A DNA stretch of 37,605 nucleotides from an uncultured Clostridia bacterium. GTDB lineage: Bacteria > Bacillota > Clostridia > TANB77 > CAG-508. Each line of letters begins with the position of its first letter. The stretch's first letter is position 1. The notes beneath the pieces are model-generated. The model did no database searches. It worked only from the letters and a program-made list of their open reading frames with translations, and was not told the origin of the DNA. Of this stretch, positions 1-9,413 are shown one piece after another. The DNA lies in contig CALXPN010000012.1 in the NCBI GenBank assembly GCA_944390285.1, positions 1 through 37,605 on the forward strand. Direction: 5' to 3'. The position numbers were made by a program, and so were the translations under genes.

Positions 1-915
1 GGAGCAACAGTAACAACAGAAGATGAAAATGGAGCAACAACTACTATAGAAAATGGAGATAAAGTAATAGGAAATTACATAAGAATAATAATGAGTGATA
101 TAAATAAAGATATAGTAGAAAATGTTGAAGACTATATGAAACTTGATGGTGAAACAGAAGGAACTTCACAACAAGCAGATCATTTTTCAGTTATAGGTAC
201 AGTACTTTCAAAAGAAGAATGGGTAGAAAAAGCATTAGCATATACAGCAAATCATGGAGATTCTACTTTTAAAAATAGAGCAAATCTGGAAGAATTATAT
301 GATATATGTGAAGAAAAAGGAGTAAACCCAGAGTTTATTTTTGTAAGAGGAATACAAGAATGTGGATTATCTGCAGCAAATGGAAATAATTATTGGGGGT
401 ATAATACGCCTAATGGTTCAGGTTTATGGGATGGTGGAACATGGCAACATGTATTAGAATTATATTGTGATACAATTTTAGAATACCAAGATCCAGCATC
501 AAGTTATTATCAAACCATAATGGAAAGATATGAAGAAAGAAAAGCTTGTACTGAAAATGGGGGTATAGATCCATATGGATATGGATTACCAAGTTCTGTT
601 TCTGGACTTCAATGTTTATATTCATGGCTTGGAGATGACCATTCAGCTAATGATGCTGGTGGAGGAGGAATGTATTACTTATACCCATGGGGATGGGGAG
701 GAAATCAATATGAAGGAGAAAATAAAATAATTTTCGAATCAAAAGAAGAATTTGAATCCCTATGTGGAAGTAAACATGGCACTTCAGGAGGAGCAACTAG
801 CTCAACTCCAACAACTGTATGGGAACAAGGAATGTATACAGCTTGGCAATCTAAGAAAATCATAGATCCAGCAAAAGAAATTTTTGGAGAATTAGCAGGA
901 ACACATGATCCATAA
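1..915 (+). CDS. Probable cell-wall hydrolase, glucosaminidase-like (5' end outside window)
   Basis: The frame is already open at base 1 (30 codons precede the first ATG at 91, and no convincing ribosome binding site precedes that ATG), so the start is missing. The visible part begins with a Thr/Glu/Asn-rich stretch, then a domain around the motif GIQECGLS followed by NGNNYWGYNTPNGSG. This resembles the catalytic-Glu region of GH73/LytG-type glucosaminidases (ESGxG...NNxxG); the candidate acid is encoded at 358-360. The C-terminal third is rich in Gly, Trp and Tyr (a GGGG run and PWGWGGN) and ends in a Ser/Thr linker. A role in cleaving peptidoglycan is inferred from this motif only. The next gene starts about 16 bases downstream with its own ribosome binding site, so the two are probably co-transcribed. 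The remains of a related locus lie at 1649-2531. Confidence 0.6.
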   Translation, partial: GATVTTEDENGATTTIENGDKVIGNYIRIIMSDINKDIVENVEDYMKLDGETEGTSQQADHFSVIGTVLSKEEWVEKALAYTANHGDSTFKNRANLEELYDICEEKGVNPEFIFVRGIQECGLSAANGNNYWGYNTPNGSGLWDGGTWQHVLELYCDTILEYQDPASSYYQTIMERYEERKACTENGGIDPYGYGLPSSVSGLQCLYSWLGDDHSANDAGGGGMYYLYPWGWGGNQYEGENKIIFESKEEFESLCGSKHGTSGGATSSTPTTVWEQGMYTAWQSKKIIDPAKEIFGELAGTHDP

Positions 916-931
916 ATAAAAGGTGATGAAA

Positions 932-1504
932 ATGAAAAAAAATTTAAAAAGAATAAGAAAAAAGATATTAATTACTATAATAATATTAACAATATTATTA
1001 GTAGCGTTACTAATAGTAGTATTTATGCAAACTAATACTAAAAAGAATTTAGAATATATTAATTCTGATGAGATGAATGAAGGAACAGTATCTCCGGATT
1101 TTATACATGTTGTAGTTGCATCATACAAAGGTAAATTAAATCCAAAAGCAATTTCAAAATCAACATATTATTTTATAAATGAATTAGTACCTAAGTACTT
1201 AAAAAAATGTGATAATTCTGAAAGTGCTAGAAAATATTTTCAAAGAAATCTAAAAGATATAAAATTAGATATAGGAGTAGAAAAAGAAGAAGAATTTTTA
1301 AAATTAATGGAAGAAATACAAAAATTAACACCAGAGTTAAAATTAGAAAGATCATATTTTAATATGGATGAGATTGAAAACAATTATAATAATACAAAAG
1401 CTAATTTATATATCAAATATGAGAATAATCCAGAGATTTCGGTTGAGCTCACGATTTCAAATAGAATATATCAAGATAAATCAACAATAAAATTTTCTAA
1501 ATAA
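932..1504 (+). CDS. Small membrane-anchored protein of unknown function
   Basis: About 190 residues. I choose the ATG at 932 because AAAGGTG lies about 7 bases upstream; a GTG at 923 and an ATG at 926 are in frame but overlap that site. The N-terminus is basic (about eight Lys/Arg), then one strongly hydrophobic segment of about 23 residues, so the bulk of the protein should be outside the membrane. The rest is charged, mixed helix/strand, with no cysteine-rich or catalytic motif that I recognise. Its last ~100 residues resemble the 3' part of the decayed gene ending at 2531 (shared spacing of Tyr/Asn, a D-I-x3-E-x-FL-x-L-like pattern and a final beta-rich segment), which suggests a family present in two copies here. 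It follows the hydrolase-like gene directly, so an accessory or anchoring role is possible but unproven. Confidence 0.6.
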   Translation: MKKNLKRIRKKILITIIILTILLVALLIVVFMQTNTKKNLEYINSDEMNEGTVSPDFIHVVVASYKGKLNPKAISKSTYYFINELVPKYLKKCDNSESARKYFQRNLKDIKLDIGVEKEEEFLKLMEEIQKLTPELKLERSYFNMDEIENNYNNTKANLYIKYENNPEISVELTISNRIYQDKSTIKFSK

Positions 1505-1511
1505 AATTAAG

Positions 1512-1539
1512 CAAGACCTTGAATAAAAGGTCTTGTTTT
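1512..1539 (+). terminator. Rho-independent terminator
   Basis: CAAGACCTT pairs with AAGGTCTTG around a six-base loop, followed by TTTTAATTTT. It sits 8 bases after the stop of the small membrane protein gene and closes that unit. Confidence 0.85.
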
Positions 1540-1648
1540 AATTTTGGGATAATTACAAATAGATTACATTTGAGTTATATGGATTGATAAAAAAATATTG
1601 AAATGTTATTATAAAATAAAGAGATTTTATAATAAAGGAATTATATAA

Positions 1649-2531
1649 TGAGTGAAAATAATGATAATAATGAAGTAGAAGAAAATGCAGATGTTCCAGC
1701 AGAAACAAATAATTCTTCTTCAACTAATAAATCTAGTAATGTAAGTAAAGGAATACAAAAAAAGTACAAGAAAGACTTTCAAAATCATTAAAGAAAAATG
1801 CAGTAAAGCAATCTTTAATAAAATTCTTATTACCAATACTTATTTAGAACAAATGGGATATGATTTAAAAGGATATGGTTTTTTAACAGAGCATCCTTAT
1901 TTACAGGTGGACAAACTAACCAATATTGGACTAGAGGAATGATAGATATATGGAATTCCAATAGATTTCCTATTATCAGTACATTTAGCAACAATGATGC
2001 CAGATTTAGCATATGATATGGCAACAGGTTTTGAAACAGAAATACAATTGTAATTATGTAAAAAACCCAGATGGTAAAGAAATGACTCATGATGTTGTAG
2101 GTCAATCTGGTTGGGATCAATGCCCAGATAATTCTGTTCATTCACTTAGTATAACAAATTTATCCATATTAAATGAATTTTTTGGGAATGATAGTGATAA
2201 AGGAATTGCAATTGCCAAAAAATATAGAAATTTATTTACAATAGAAATACCTAAAATACAAAAAGAATTAAAAAACTATGAAAATATTTCGGAATACTAT
2301 AATATAGAAAAAAATGAAATAATAAATAATTATTTTAATATTGATGAAACAAATTTTATAAATTTATGTACAAAAATCAATTTAATGACATCAAATTTAG
2401 AAAATGATTATAATAATTGTAGTTTTGCATTTAATGAAGATAAAAGTATTGTAATAATAACATGTACTTATAAAAATGGAGAAAGTATTAGTTTAGAAAT
2501 GGATTCTAATGAAAAAATTAGTGTTAAATAA
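1649..2531 (+). pseudogene. Decayed gene related to the upstream pair
   Basis: AAAGGA precedes an ATG at 1649 that opens an Asn/Glu/Ser-rich N-terminus and stops after 47 codons. The coding sense then passes through other frames: a basic amphipathic stretch (KSLKKNAVKQSLIKFLLP) ending at a stop near 1846, a GYDLKGYGFLTEHPY segment up to a stop near 1941, a third frame carrying IPIDFLLSVHLATMMPDLAY to about 2052, and a final open stretch from about 2043 to 2531. The final part resembles the C-terminus of the 932-1504 protein. At least three frame breaks are needed, mostly in A-runs and none at CGG, so this looks like true decay and not the +1 event seen in hydC and mfd. The 3' portion (from about 2013) could still be translated as a ~170-residue fragment. 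The intact function is unknown. Confidence 0.6.
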
Positions 2532-2548
2532 AAAATCTAAAAAAACAT

Positions 2549-2577
2549 TTGAAAAAATTAGTATTATATGATTTAAT
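2549..2577 (+). promoter_or_regulatory. Sigma-A promoter for the 2614 gene
   Basis: TTGAAA (2549-2554), 17-base spacer, TTTAAT (2572-2577) preceded by TG one base upstream (extended -10). The start codon is about 35 bases downstream. Confidence 0.6.
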
Positions 2578-2613
2578 ATTAATGAATTATATTTTTATAA
2601 AAGGAGATACACT

Positions 2614-3738
2614 ATGGGAAATAAATTTACCCCAATAATTATAATTATATTATTAGCTGTACTTGTTGGAATTGTTTTTTTTATGTTTAATCTTTTTTTG
2701 TCGGATAATTCTGATAACCAAGAGGTAGTACAAGAAGAAGTAAAAGTTAAACCAGTAATAGAACTTTCAAAAAATATAGATGAAGAAAACAAAGAGATAG
2801 CAACTATAACAGTTAATGCAAGTACAGAAGATGGAACAGAAATTGATAGAATTGAGCTTCCAGACCAAACAACAGTAGTAGGAAATACAGCAACATTTGA
2901 AGTAACACAAAATGGTGATTATACATTTACAGTGTATGCTGTAAATGGCGAATCTGAATCATCAACAATAAATGTTTCAGAAATTGAAGAAATTTCTGAA
3001 GACAATCCTTATATTCTGGAAGGATTTACAGAAGTTGGAGGATACCCAGATTCAGGTTTTGTAATAGAGGATGAATTTGAGAATCAATATGTATGGGTAC
3101 CAGTAGCAACAGGTAAATTAACACGTGATACTATTTTAGATAAAGACTATGAAGAGTCTAATTCAACAGCGACAGAACTTGTAAATAGTGTTGCAAAATA
3201 TCATGGATTTTATATTGCAAGATATGAAAGCTCGCAATATGATATGAATGGAGAAACTGTTGCAGCAACAATATCTGGTAAAAATCCATGGACAAATATA
3301 AATTGTCAAGATGCTATAAATTATGCTTCAGCATCCGCAGAAGCATTTGGATATACAGATTGTAAAACTTCATTAATAAATAGTTATGCATGGGATACAA
3401 CTCTAGCTTGGATAGATACAAAAGTTACTAATTTTTCATCAAGTACAAGTTATGGAAATTATTCTGAAACTATTTATCCAACAGGTTATACTTCTCAAGA
3501 TAATGTGAATAATATATGTGACCTATCTGGAAATGTTAGAGAATGGACAACAGAAATTTATAAAGAGAGTCAAACAAGTGAAAGCAATAATAGAAAAGAT
3601 GAGGAATTGAATCTTATATATAGAGTTGTAAGAGGGGGAAGTGCTAACTTAAAAAGAACACCAAAATCTCATATAGGATATGCAGAAGAAACTGCAGATG
3701 CTTATTGGGGATTTAGAATGATATTATATAAAAATTAA
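2614..3738 (+). CDS. Membrane-anchored FGE-sulfatase (SUMF1-fold) domain protein
   Basis: 374 residues with AAAGGAGA upstream. Residues ~6-30 form one transmembrane segment. Residues ~48-125 look like a bacterial Ig-like beta-sandwich (Thr/Val-rich strands, DGTEIDRIELPD). From ~130 to the end is a formylglycine-generating-enzyme-type domain: YVWVPV, GFYIARYE, NPWTNI, a Trp/Asp stretch, ICDLSGNVREW, VRGGS and the terminal WGFRM. Known active FGEs carry a cysteine pair between the RGGS and GFR motifs; here that interval contains no cysteine, so formylglycine synthesis is unlikely. The fold is also used for ligand or protein binding, which fits a surface-anchored protein with an Ig spacer. It has its own promoter and terminator and is monocistronic. 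Fold assignment is confident; the biological role is not. Confidence 0.8.
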   Translation: MGNKFTPIIIIILLAVLVGIVFFMFNLFLSDNSDNQEVVQEEVKVKPVIELSKNIDEENKEIATITVNASTEDGTEIDRIELPDQTTVVGNTATFEVTQNGDYTFTVYAVNGESESSTINVSEIEEISEDNPYILEGFTEVGGYPDSGFVIEDEFENQYVWVPVATGKLTRDTILDKDYEESNSTATELVNSVAKYHGFYIARYESSQYDMNGETVAATISGKNPWTNINCQDAINYASASAEAFGYTDCKTSLINSYAWDTTLAWIDTKVTNFSSSTSYGNYSETIYPTGYTSQDNVNNICDLSGNVREWTTEIYKESQTSESNNRKDEELNLIYRVVRGGSANLKRTPKSHIGYAEETADAYWGFRMILYKN

Positions 3739-3750
3739 AATGAAAAATTA

Positions 3751-3785
3751 AAATGAGATTAGCCTTATTTAGCTAATCTCATTTT
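3751..3785 (+). terminator. Rho-independent terminator
   Basis: A perfect 12-base stem, AATGAGATTAGC with GCTAATCTCATT, an 8-base loop, then TTTTG. It ends the FGE-like gene before the aspS promoter. Confidence 0.85.
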
Positions 3786-3833
3786 GTATATAATTTTTTG
3801 AAAATTTTCTACTATATAAAGAAAGAATTAGTA

Positions 3834-3862
3834 TTGAAAAAAAAGGTTAAATAAGATATAAT
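3834..3862 (+). promoter_or_regulatory. Sigma-A promoter for aspS operon
   Basis: TTGAAA (3834-3839), 17-base spacer, TATAAT (3857-3862). The leader to the ATG at 3899 is only about 30 bases, too short for a T-box. Confidence 0.75.
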
Positions 3863-3898
3863 ATATCCACATTTTGTAATAAAAAGGGGAATTTTGAA

Positions 3899-5653
3899 AT
3901 GATAAATGAATATAAAACTCATAATTGTGGAGAACTAAGAATATCAGATGTAAATAAAGAAGTTAGGTTAGCTGGATTTGTTCAAACAATAAGAAATCTT
4001 GGAAAAATGATGTTTATAGATTTAAGAGATGAACACGGAATAACACAAATAGTAATTTCAGAAGATACTAATATTTCAAATATAAAAGATATAGTAAAAG
4101 AATGTACAATAACAGTTTCTGGAAAAGTTGTGGAAAGAACTAGCAAAAATGATAAAATTTCTACTGGAGAAATCGAAGTAGTAGCAAACAAAGTAATTAT
4201 TTTAGGAAAATGTAGAAATTCTTTGCCTTTTGAAATAAATGTTGAAGGACAAAATGTAAGAGAAGATTTGAGATTAGAATACAGATTTCTAGATTTAAGA
4301 AATGAAAAAATACATAAAAATATATTACTACGTTCTAAAATTTTAAAGGATTTTAGAGACGCTATGAATGAACTGGGATTTACAGAGATTCAGACACCAA
4401 TACTTGCAAATTCATCACCAGAAGGTGCAAGAGATTTTTTAGTACCTAGTAGATTACATCCAGGTGAATTTTATGCACTTCCTCAAGCACCACAACAATT
4501 TAAACAGTTACTTATGGTGTCAGGTTTTGAAAAATACTATCAAATAGCTCCATGTTTTAGAGATGAAGATCCTAGAGCAGATCGTTCACCAGGAGAATTT
4601 TATCAATTAGATTTTGAAATGAGTTTTGCAACACAAGAAAATGTATTTGAAGTTATAGAAAATGTTTTACCAAAAGTGTTTAAAGAAAATACAAATTATA
4701 AAGTAGATGAAGGACATTTCATAAGAATACCTTTTAAAGAAGCAATGGAAAAATATGGTACAGATAAACCAGATTTAAGAAATCCATTAATTATATGTGA
4801 TTTAACAGATATTTTTGAAAATACAGAATTTAATGCCTTTAAAAATAAAACAGTAAAAGCAATATCAGTAGAAAATATGGAAGAAAAACCAAGAAAATTT
4901 TTTGATAATATGTCAAAATATGCAGTAGATGAATTAGAGGCAAAAGGCTTAGCGTGGGTAAAAGTAGATAATGAAAATAATTTAAATGGTGGAATTAGTA
5001 AATTTATTGATGATGATAGAAAAGAAAAAATTTTCAGTAAAATGAATATAAAACCAAATTCAGCGATATTTTTTATAGCAGACGAATATGATAAAGCAGT
5101 TAAAATAGCAGGTGATATAAGAATAAAACTAGGAAATGAATTAGATTTATTAGAAAAAGAGGTATATAAATTTTGCTTTATAGTAGATTTTCCAATGTAC
5201 GAATTATCAGATGAAGGTACAATAGATTTTAATCATAATCCATTTTCTATGCCTCAAGGTGGACTTGAAAGCTTACAAAATAAAAATCCACTTGACATAT
5301 ATGCATATCAATATGATGCAGTATGTAATGGCTATGAAATCTTATCAGGAGCTGTAAGAAACCATGATCAAGAGATTATGATAAAAGCATTTGAACTTGC
5401 GGGGTATACAGAAGAAAATGTAAAAGAAAAATTTGGAGCTTTATATAACGCATTTAGTTATGGTACACCACCACATGCAGGTGCAGCAGCAGGACTTGAT
5501 AGAATTATAATGCTTCTTGCAAAAGAAGACAATTTAAGAGAGGTTATAGCATTCCCAAAAAATAAAAAGGCAAGAGATGTTATGATGAATGCACCTTCAA
5601 AAGTATTTGAAAAGCAACTAGAAGAAGTGCATATTAAATTAGATTTAAAATAA
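3899..5653 (+). CDS. aspS: Aspartyl-tRNA synthetase
   Basis: 584 residues, the length of bacterial-type AspRS. It charges tRNA(Asp) with aspartate in the cytosol. Order of domains: N-terminal OB-fold anticodon-binding domain (~1-105), class II catalytic core with FLDLRN, motif 2 in FRDEDPRADR followed by QLDFEMSF, an inserted GAD-type domain (~280-410), then HNPFSMP, GYEILSGAVRNHD, and motif 3 around GLDRIIMLL near the C-terminus. The GAD insertion marks the bacterial rather than archaeal/eukaryotic type. AAAAGGGGA lies 9 bases before the ATG. The gene leads a run of four same-strand genes with short gaps (the next begins 20 bases on), though their products are not functionally linked in an obvious way. 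No GatCAB genes are in the window, so whether it is discriminating cannot be told. Confidence 0.97.
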   Translation: MINEYKTHNCGELRISDVNKEVRLAGFVQTIRNLGKMMFIDLRDEHGITQIVISEDTNISNIKDIVKECTITVSGKVVERTSKNDKISTGEIEVVANKVIILGKCRNSLPFEINVEGQNVREDLRLEYRFLDLRNEKIHKNILLRSKILKDFRDAMNELGFTEIQTPILANSSPEGARDFLVPSRLHPGEFYALPQAPQQFKQLLMVSGFEKYYQIAPCFRDEDPRADRSPGEFYQLDFEMSFATQENVFEVIENVLPKVFKENTNYKVDEGHFIRIPFKEAMEKYGTDKPDLRNPLIICDLTDIFENTEFNAFKNKTVKAISVENMEEKPRKFFDNMSKYAVDELEAKGLAWVKVDNENNLNGGISKFIDDDRKEKIFSKMNIKPNSAIFFIADEYDKAVKIAGDIRIKLGNELDLLEKEVYKFCFIVDFPMYELSDEGTIDFNHNPFSMPQGGLESLQNKNPLDIYAYQYDAVCNGYEILSGAVRNHDQEIMIKAFELAGYTEENVKEKFGALYNAFSYGTPPHAGAAAGLDRIIMLLAKEDNLREVIAFPKNKKARDVMMNAPSKVFEKQLEEVHIKLDLK

Positions 5654-5673
5654 ATATAAAGGAAAATTTTAAA

Positions 5674-7050
5674 ATGAAAAAAATAAAGAAAATATTTATA
5701 CTTATTTTAATAATATTATATTTCTTAATAACTACATCAGTAGCAGACACAGGTAAAGTTAATACACAAGCTGTGAGAATCAGAGAAAATGCAGATATAA
5801 ATTCTAATATTTTAACTAATATTTATTTAAATGATGAGGTTGAAATTTTAGAAAATAATGGAGAATGGTGTAAAGTTAGATATAATAATACAGAAGGATA
5901 TGTAAAAACAGAATTTTTAGAAATAGAAGGAGATTCAAATACATCTAATAATTCTAATACAGCAGTTATTACACAAGAAAATCAAACAGAAACAAATAAT
6001 GAAAATATACAAGATCAAAACAATGTAAATCAAGTAACTCAAGATAATGTGAATGAAACTAATAATACAATTCAGGATAATACGAGTCAAACTCAATATG
6101 TATTAACAGCTCAAACTAATATGAGAACAATGCCAAATATTATTTCTAATATAGTTGTGGTATTAGAACAAGGTAAACAAGTGACAACAATAGTGGAATT
6201 TAATAATTGGATAAAAGTCACAGATGGAAGTAATATAGGATGGGTACCAAAAGTTAAACTTTTAGCTCAAGAACAAGTATCTTCTACAAATGAAGTTCCA
6301 AATAATGCAGAAGAAGGAGATACTCAAGGAAATGTTACAGAAGAAACAAATCAAGTTGAAGAAGAAAATAATATAAACAAACCAGGTATTGTTACTGTAG
6401 AAACTGCAAATGTCAGAGAATCAGCAAGTACTTCGGCAACTATAATTGGATTTTTGGATTATAATGATACTGTAACAATCACTAAAGAAGAAGGCGATTG
6501 GTATTATGTTGAAGGAGAAGAAATTTCAGGATATGTAAGTAAGAATCTTATATCAACAAATGTGTCATCTAGAAGTTTAACAGAAGAAAGAAAAAATGAT
6601 AATGACACTACTGTTATAGATCAAGATATTAATAATAATTTAACAGAAGCTTTATCAACTCAAAATACTCAAAAAGGAAATCAAATTGCAGAATATGCAA
6701 AACAATTTTTAGGGTGTTCATATGTGTCTGGAGGAAAAACTCCATCATCAGGTTTTGATTGTTCAGGTTTTACAAAATATGTATATTCTAATTTTGGATA
6801 TACATTGGGTAATACTGCAGCAACACAAAATAATTTAGGGAAAGATGTAAATATAGAAGATATAGCTATAGGTGATTTAATATTATTTTACGATGAAGGA
6901 AAAACCAAAATAGGACATACAGGAATATATATTGGTGATGGAAATTTTGTACATGCTGCAAATGCAAGTAGAGGAGTAGTTACAGACAATTTAAATACTA
7001 ACTCTTATTATAATACTAGGATTGTTTCTATAAAAAGAATGGCAGAATAG
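5674..7050 (+). CDS. Secreted SH3-repeat NlpC/P60 peptidoglycan endopeptidase
   Basis: 458 residues. A Sec signal peptide (KKIKK, then a hydrophobic run to ~residue 20) is followed by three bacterial SH3 domains at ~27-85, ~141-198 and ~237-297, separated by Asn/Gln/Glu-rich linkers, and an NlpC/P60 domain at ~332-458. Catalytic Cys363 sits in GFDCSGF, His415 in IGHTGIY and His427 in NFVHAA, the usual Cys-His-polar triad arrangement, so the enzyme should be active. Family members cleave D-Glu-diaminopimelate or related bonds in wall peptides, and SH3 repeats bind the wall. It lies 20 bases after aspS with AAAGGA before the ATG, so it probably shares the aspS transcript; a promoter of its own is not evident. 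Confidence 0.92.
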   Translation: MKKIKKIFILILIILYFLITTSVADTGKVNTQAVRIRENADINSNILTNIYLNDEVEILENNGEWCKVRYNNTEGYVKTEFLEIEGDSNTSNNSNTAVITQENQTETNNENIQDQNNVNQVTQDNVNETNNTIQDNTSQTQYVLTAQTNMRTMPNIISNIVVVLEQGKQVTTIVEFNNWIKVTDGSNIGWVPKVKLLAQEQVSSTNEVPNNAEEGDTQGNVTEETNQVEEENNINKPGIVTVETANVRESASTSATIIGFLDYNDTVTITKEEGDWYYVEGEEISGYVSKNLISTNVSSRSLTEERKNDNDTTVIDQDINNNLTEALSTQNTQKGNQIAEYAKQFLGCSYVSGGKTPSSGFDCSGFTKYVYSNFGYTLGNTAATQNNLGKDVNIEDIAIGDLILFYDEGKTKIGHTGIYIGDGNFVHAANASRGVVTDNLNTNSYYNTRIVSIKRMAE

Positions 7051-7084
7051 TTATGTGCTTGGAAAGTTGAAAGGAGAGTAAGTT

Positions 7085-9361
7085 ATAAAAAATAAAATTT
7101 TAATAATAATTATAATGGGGCTATGTTTAAAAAACATAGCCTTTGTTTTTTTATTTGATAAAATATATCCAAAAGAAATAAAACTTGAAAATATTATTGC
7201 AGAAGTTATAAGTATAAAAGAAGAAAAAGAATATTCAAATAAATATATAATAAAAATAATAGAAAATAAGAAAATTAAATATTCAAGAAATACAAGAATA
7301 ATTTTATATACAGATAAAGATACCAATTTTTCAGTAGGGAGCATTATAAGCATAACAGGGAAATTTGAAAAACCAACTAGTTCTAGAAATTATAAAGGGT
7401 TTAATTATAAAAATTATTTAAAAACACAAAAAATATATGGTACTATTTTTGCTGAAAATACAAAGTTTATTAAAAATAATGTATCATTTAATACAATAAT
7501 AATGAATTTAAAATTAAATTTTTTAAATAAGATAAATATATTATATGATGATAAGTATAGTGAATTTTTAAACAGTATTTTATTTGGAAAAACTGATGAA
7601 TTAGATGAAAATATAAAAGAAAGTTTTAAAAATTCGAATCTTTCACATGTTCTAGCAATATCTGGGTTACATATTTCTTATGTTGTAATAGGAATAGAAA
7701 AAGTTTTAATACGTATTTTTAATAATAAGAAAAAAAGAAATATAATCATAATATTTTTTTTAATTCTATTTTCATTATTGACTGGTTTTTCTCCATCTTG
7801 TATTAGAAGTTCTGTTATGTATATCTTTTTAATATTATCTAAAATTTTGGAAAGAAAAAATAATTTTTATGTAACAATAATTATTTCTTTTTTAATTTTA
7901 ATTTTAATAAATCCGTTTTATATATATAGTGTAGGAATGTGGCTTTCATATTTAGGAACATTAGGAATAATTTTATTTTATAATTTTTTATATAAGATTT
8001 TTATTTTAAAATTTAAAAAGTTAAAAAAATATAATAAAATTTTATCTCCAATTTTTGTTACATTATCAGCTCAAATTTTTGTTTATCCAGTAATGATATA
8101 TCATTTTAATATTATTTCAACTAATTTTCTAATTTCAAATTTTTTAATTTCTTTTTTAGTAGGACCAATATTAATATTAGGTTATTTAAGTATTTTATTA
8201 TCTTATATACCAAATCCATTTATAAATATAATAGTAATAGTAGAAGAAAAAATAATATTTTGTATATTAAAAATTACTGAGTTATGTGCTAAAATTCCAT
8301 ATTCGAATATATATACTATTACTCCAAACTTGATATATATTATTTTATATTATTTAACTATTTTTTTTCTGATATATATTTTTAAGAATAAGAAAATCAT
8401 ATTTTTAAAAACAATAATGTCACTAAAATTTTTTAAGATACAAATTTATAGTTTAAAAACAATAATGATAAATATTATATTTAGAAAGAAAAAAATATTT
8501 ATAATCTTATGTATAATAATTATTATTTTTAGTATTTTAGAAAAAAGAAATTTAAATATATACTTTTTAGATGTAGGTCAAGGTGATTGTACATATATAA
8601 AAACTCCAGATGGAAAAAATATAATAATAGATGCAGGAGAGGGAAATTCAGACAAATATGATTATGGAAAAAATGTAGTATTACCATATTTATTAGATAG
8701 AAAAGTAAAAAAATTAGATTATATAATAATTTCACATTGTGATAGTGATCATATAGGGGGGATATTTTCGCTTATAGATAATTTGAAGGTAGAAAAAATA
8801 ATTATAGGTATTCAAGGAGAAATTTCAAAACAATTTATAGAGCTAATAGATATATCAAATAAAAAAAATATAGATATAATTTTAGTAAAAGCCGGAGATA
8901 TACTTGAAATAGAAGAAAATTTACAGATTAAAATTTTATGGCCAGATAATGAGAATATAATAACAGAAAATGTTTTAAATAATAATTCTTTAGTTTTTAA
9001 ATTTATATATAAAGAATTTTCAATTTTATTTACAGGAGATATAGAAGAAAGAGCAGAAAAAGAAATATTAAATAAATATAAAGAAAATTCTGAATTATTA
9101 AATTCTAATATAATAAAAATATCTCATCATGGCTCAAAAACTTCAAGTAGTTTAGAATTTATAAAAACTGTAAATCCACAAATTGCTTTAATAGGTGTTG
9201 GAAAAGATAATAATTTTGGTCATCCAAACATTGAAATAATTGAAAGATTAAAAAATAATAAGATAATAATATTTAGAACAGATAGAAATGGTGAAATAAG
9301 TATATATAAAAATAAGAAACTTCATGTATCTAGTATGTTTAATTATAAAGATTTTGAATAA
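7085..9361 (+). CDS. comEC: ComEC/Rec2-type DNA uptake channel, possible AUA start
   Basis: About 750-760 residues. An N-terminal hydrophobic segment and DUF4131-like region come first, then the multi-pass Competence domain (~170-460, with LSHVLAISGLHISY and GFSPSCIRSSVMY), then a metallo-beta-lactamase domain (~475 to end) with FLDVGQGD, IIIDAGEG, SHCDSDHIGG, HHGSKTSSS and GHPN. ComEC carries single-stranded DNA across the membrane during transformation; the MBL domain is proposed to act as the nuclease. Start choice is odd: AAGGAGAG (7071-7078) is ideally placed for an ATA at 7085, while the first in-frame ATG (7115) has no ribosome binding site. The ATA start adds ten residues completing the first membrane segment. 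No other competence genes are visible here. The gene follows the NlpC/P60 gene by about 35 bases. Confidence 0.9.
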   Translation: MKNKILIIIIMGLCLKNIAFVFLFDKIYPKEIKLENIIAEVISIKEEKEYSNKYIIKIIENKKIKYSRNTRIILYTDKDTNFSVGSIISITGKFEKPTSSRNYKGFNYKNYLKTQKIYGTIFAENTKFIKNNVSFNTIIMNLKLNFLNKINILYDDKYSEFLNSILFGKTDELDENIKESFKNSNLSHVLAISGLHISYVVIGIEKVLIRIFNNKKKRNIIIIFFLILFSLLTGFSPSCIRSSVMYIFLILSKILERKNNFYVTIIISFLILILINPFYIYSVGMWLSYLGTLGIILFYNFLYKIFILKFKKLKKYNKILSPIFVTLSAQIFVYPVMIYHFNIISTNFLISNFLISFLVGPILILGYLSILLSYIPNPFINIIVIVEEKIIFCILKITELCAKIPYSNIYTITPNLIYIILYYLTIFFLIYIFKNKKIIFLKTIMSLKFFKIQIYSLKTIMINIIFRKKKIFIILCIIIIIFSILEKRNLNIYFLDVGQGDCTYIKTPDGKNIIIDAGEGNSDKYDYGKNVVLPYLLDRKVKKLDYIIISHCDSDHIGGIFSLIDNLKVEKIIIGIQGEISKQFIELIDISNKKNIDIILVKAGDILEIEENLQIKILWPDNENIITENVLNNNSLVFKFIYKEFSILFTGDIEERAEKEILNKYKENSELLNSNIIKISHHGSKTSSSLEFIKTVNPQIALIGVGKDNNFGHPNIEIIERLKNNKIIIFRTDRNGEISIYKNKKLHVSSMFNYKDFE

Positions 9362-9413
9362 TTATAATGAATAAAATAGAAAAAAGACTACATACTACAA
9401 TTAGGTGATTAAC

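Noticed and set aside
1649..2531. Frameshifts in the left-edge pseudogene as further recoding sites
   Set aside because: No CGG is found at the joins, at least three breaks are needed, and parts of the protein seem missing; ordinary decay explains it.
3863..3898. T-box riboswitch before aspS
   Set aside because: The promoter leaves a leader of only about 30 bases, far too short.
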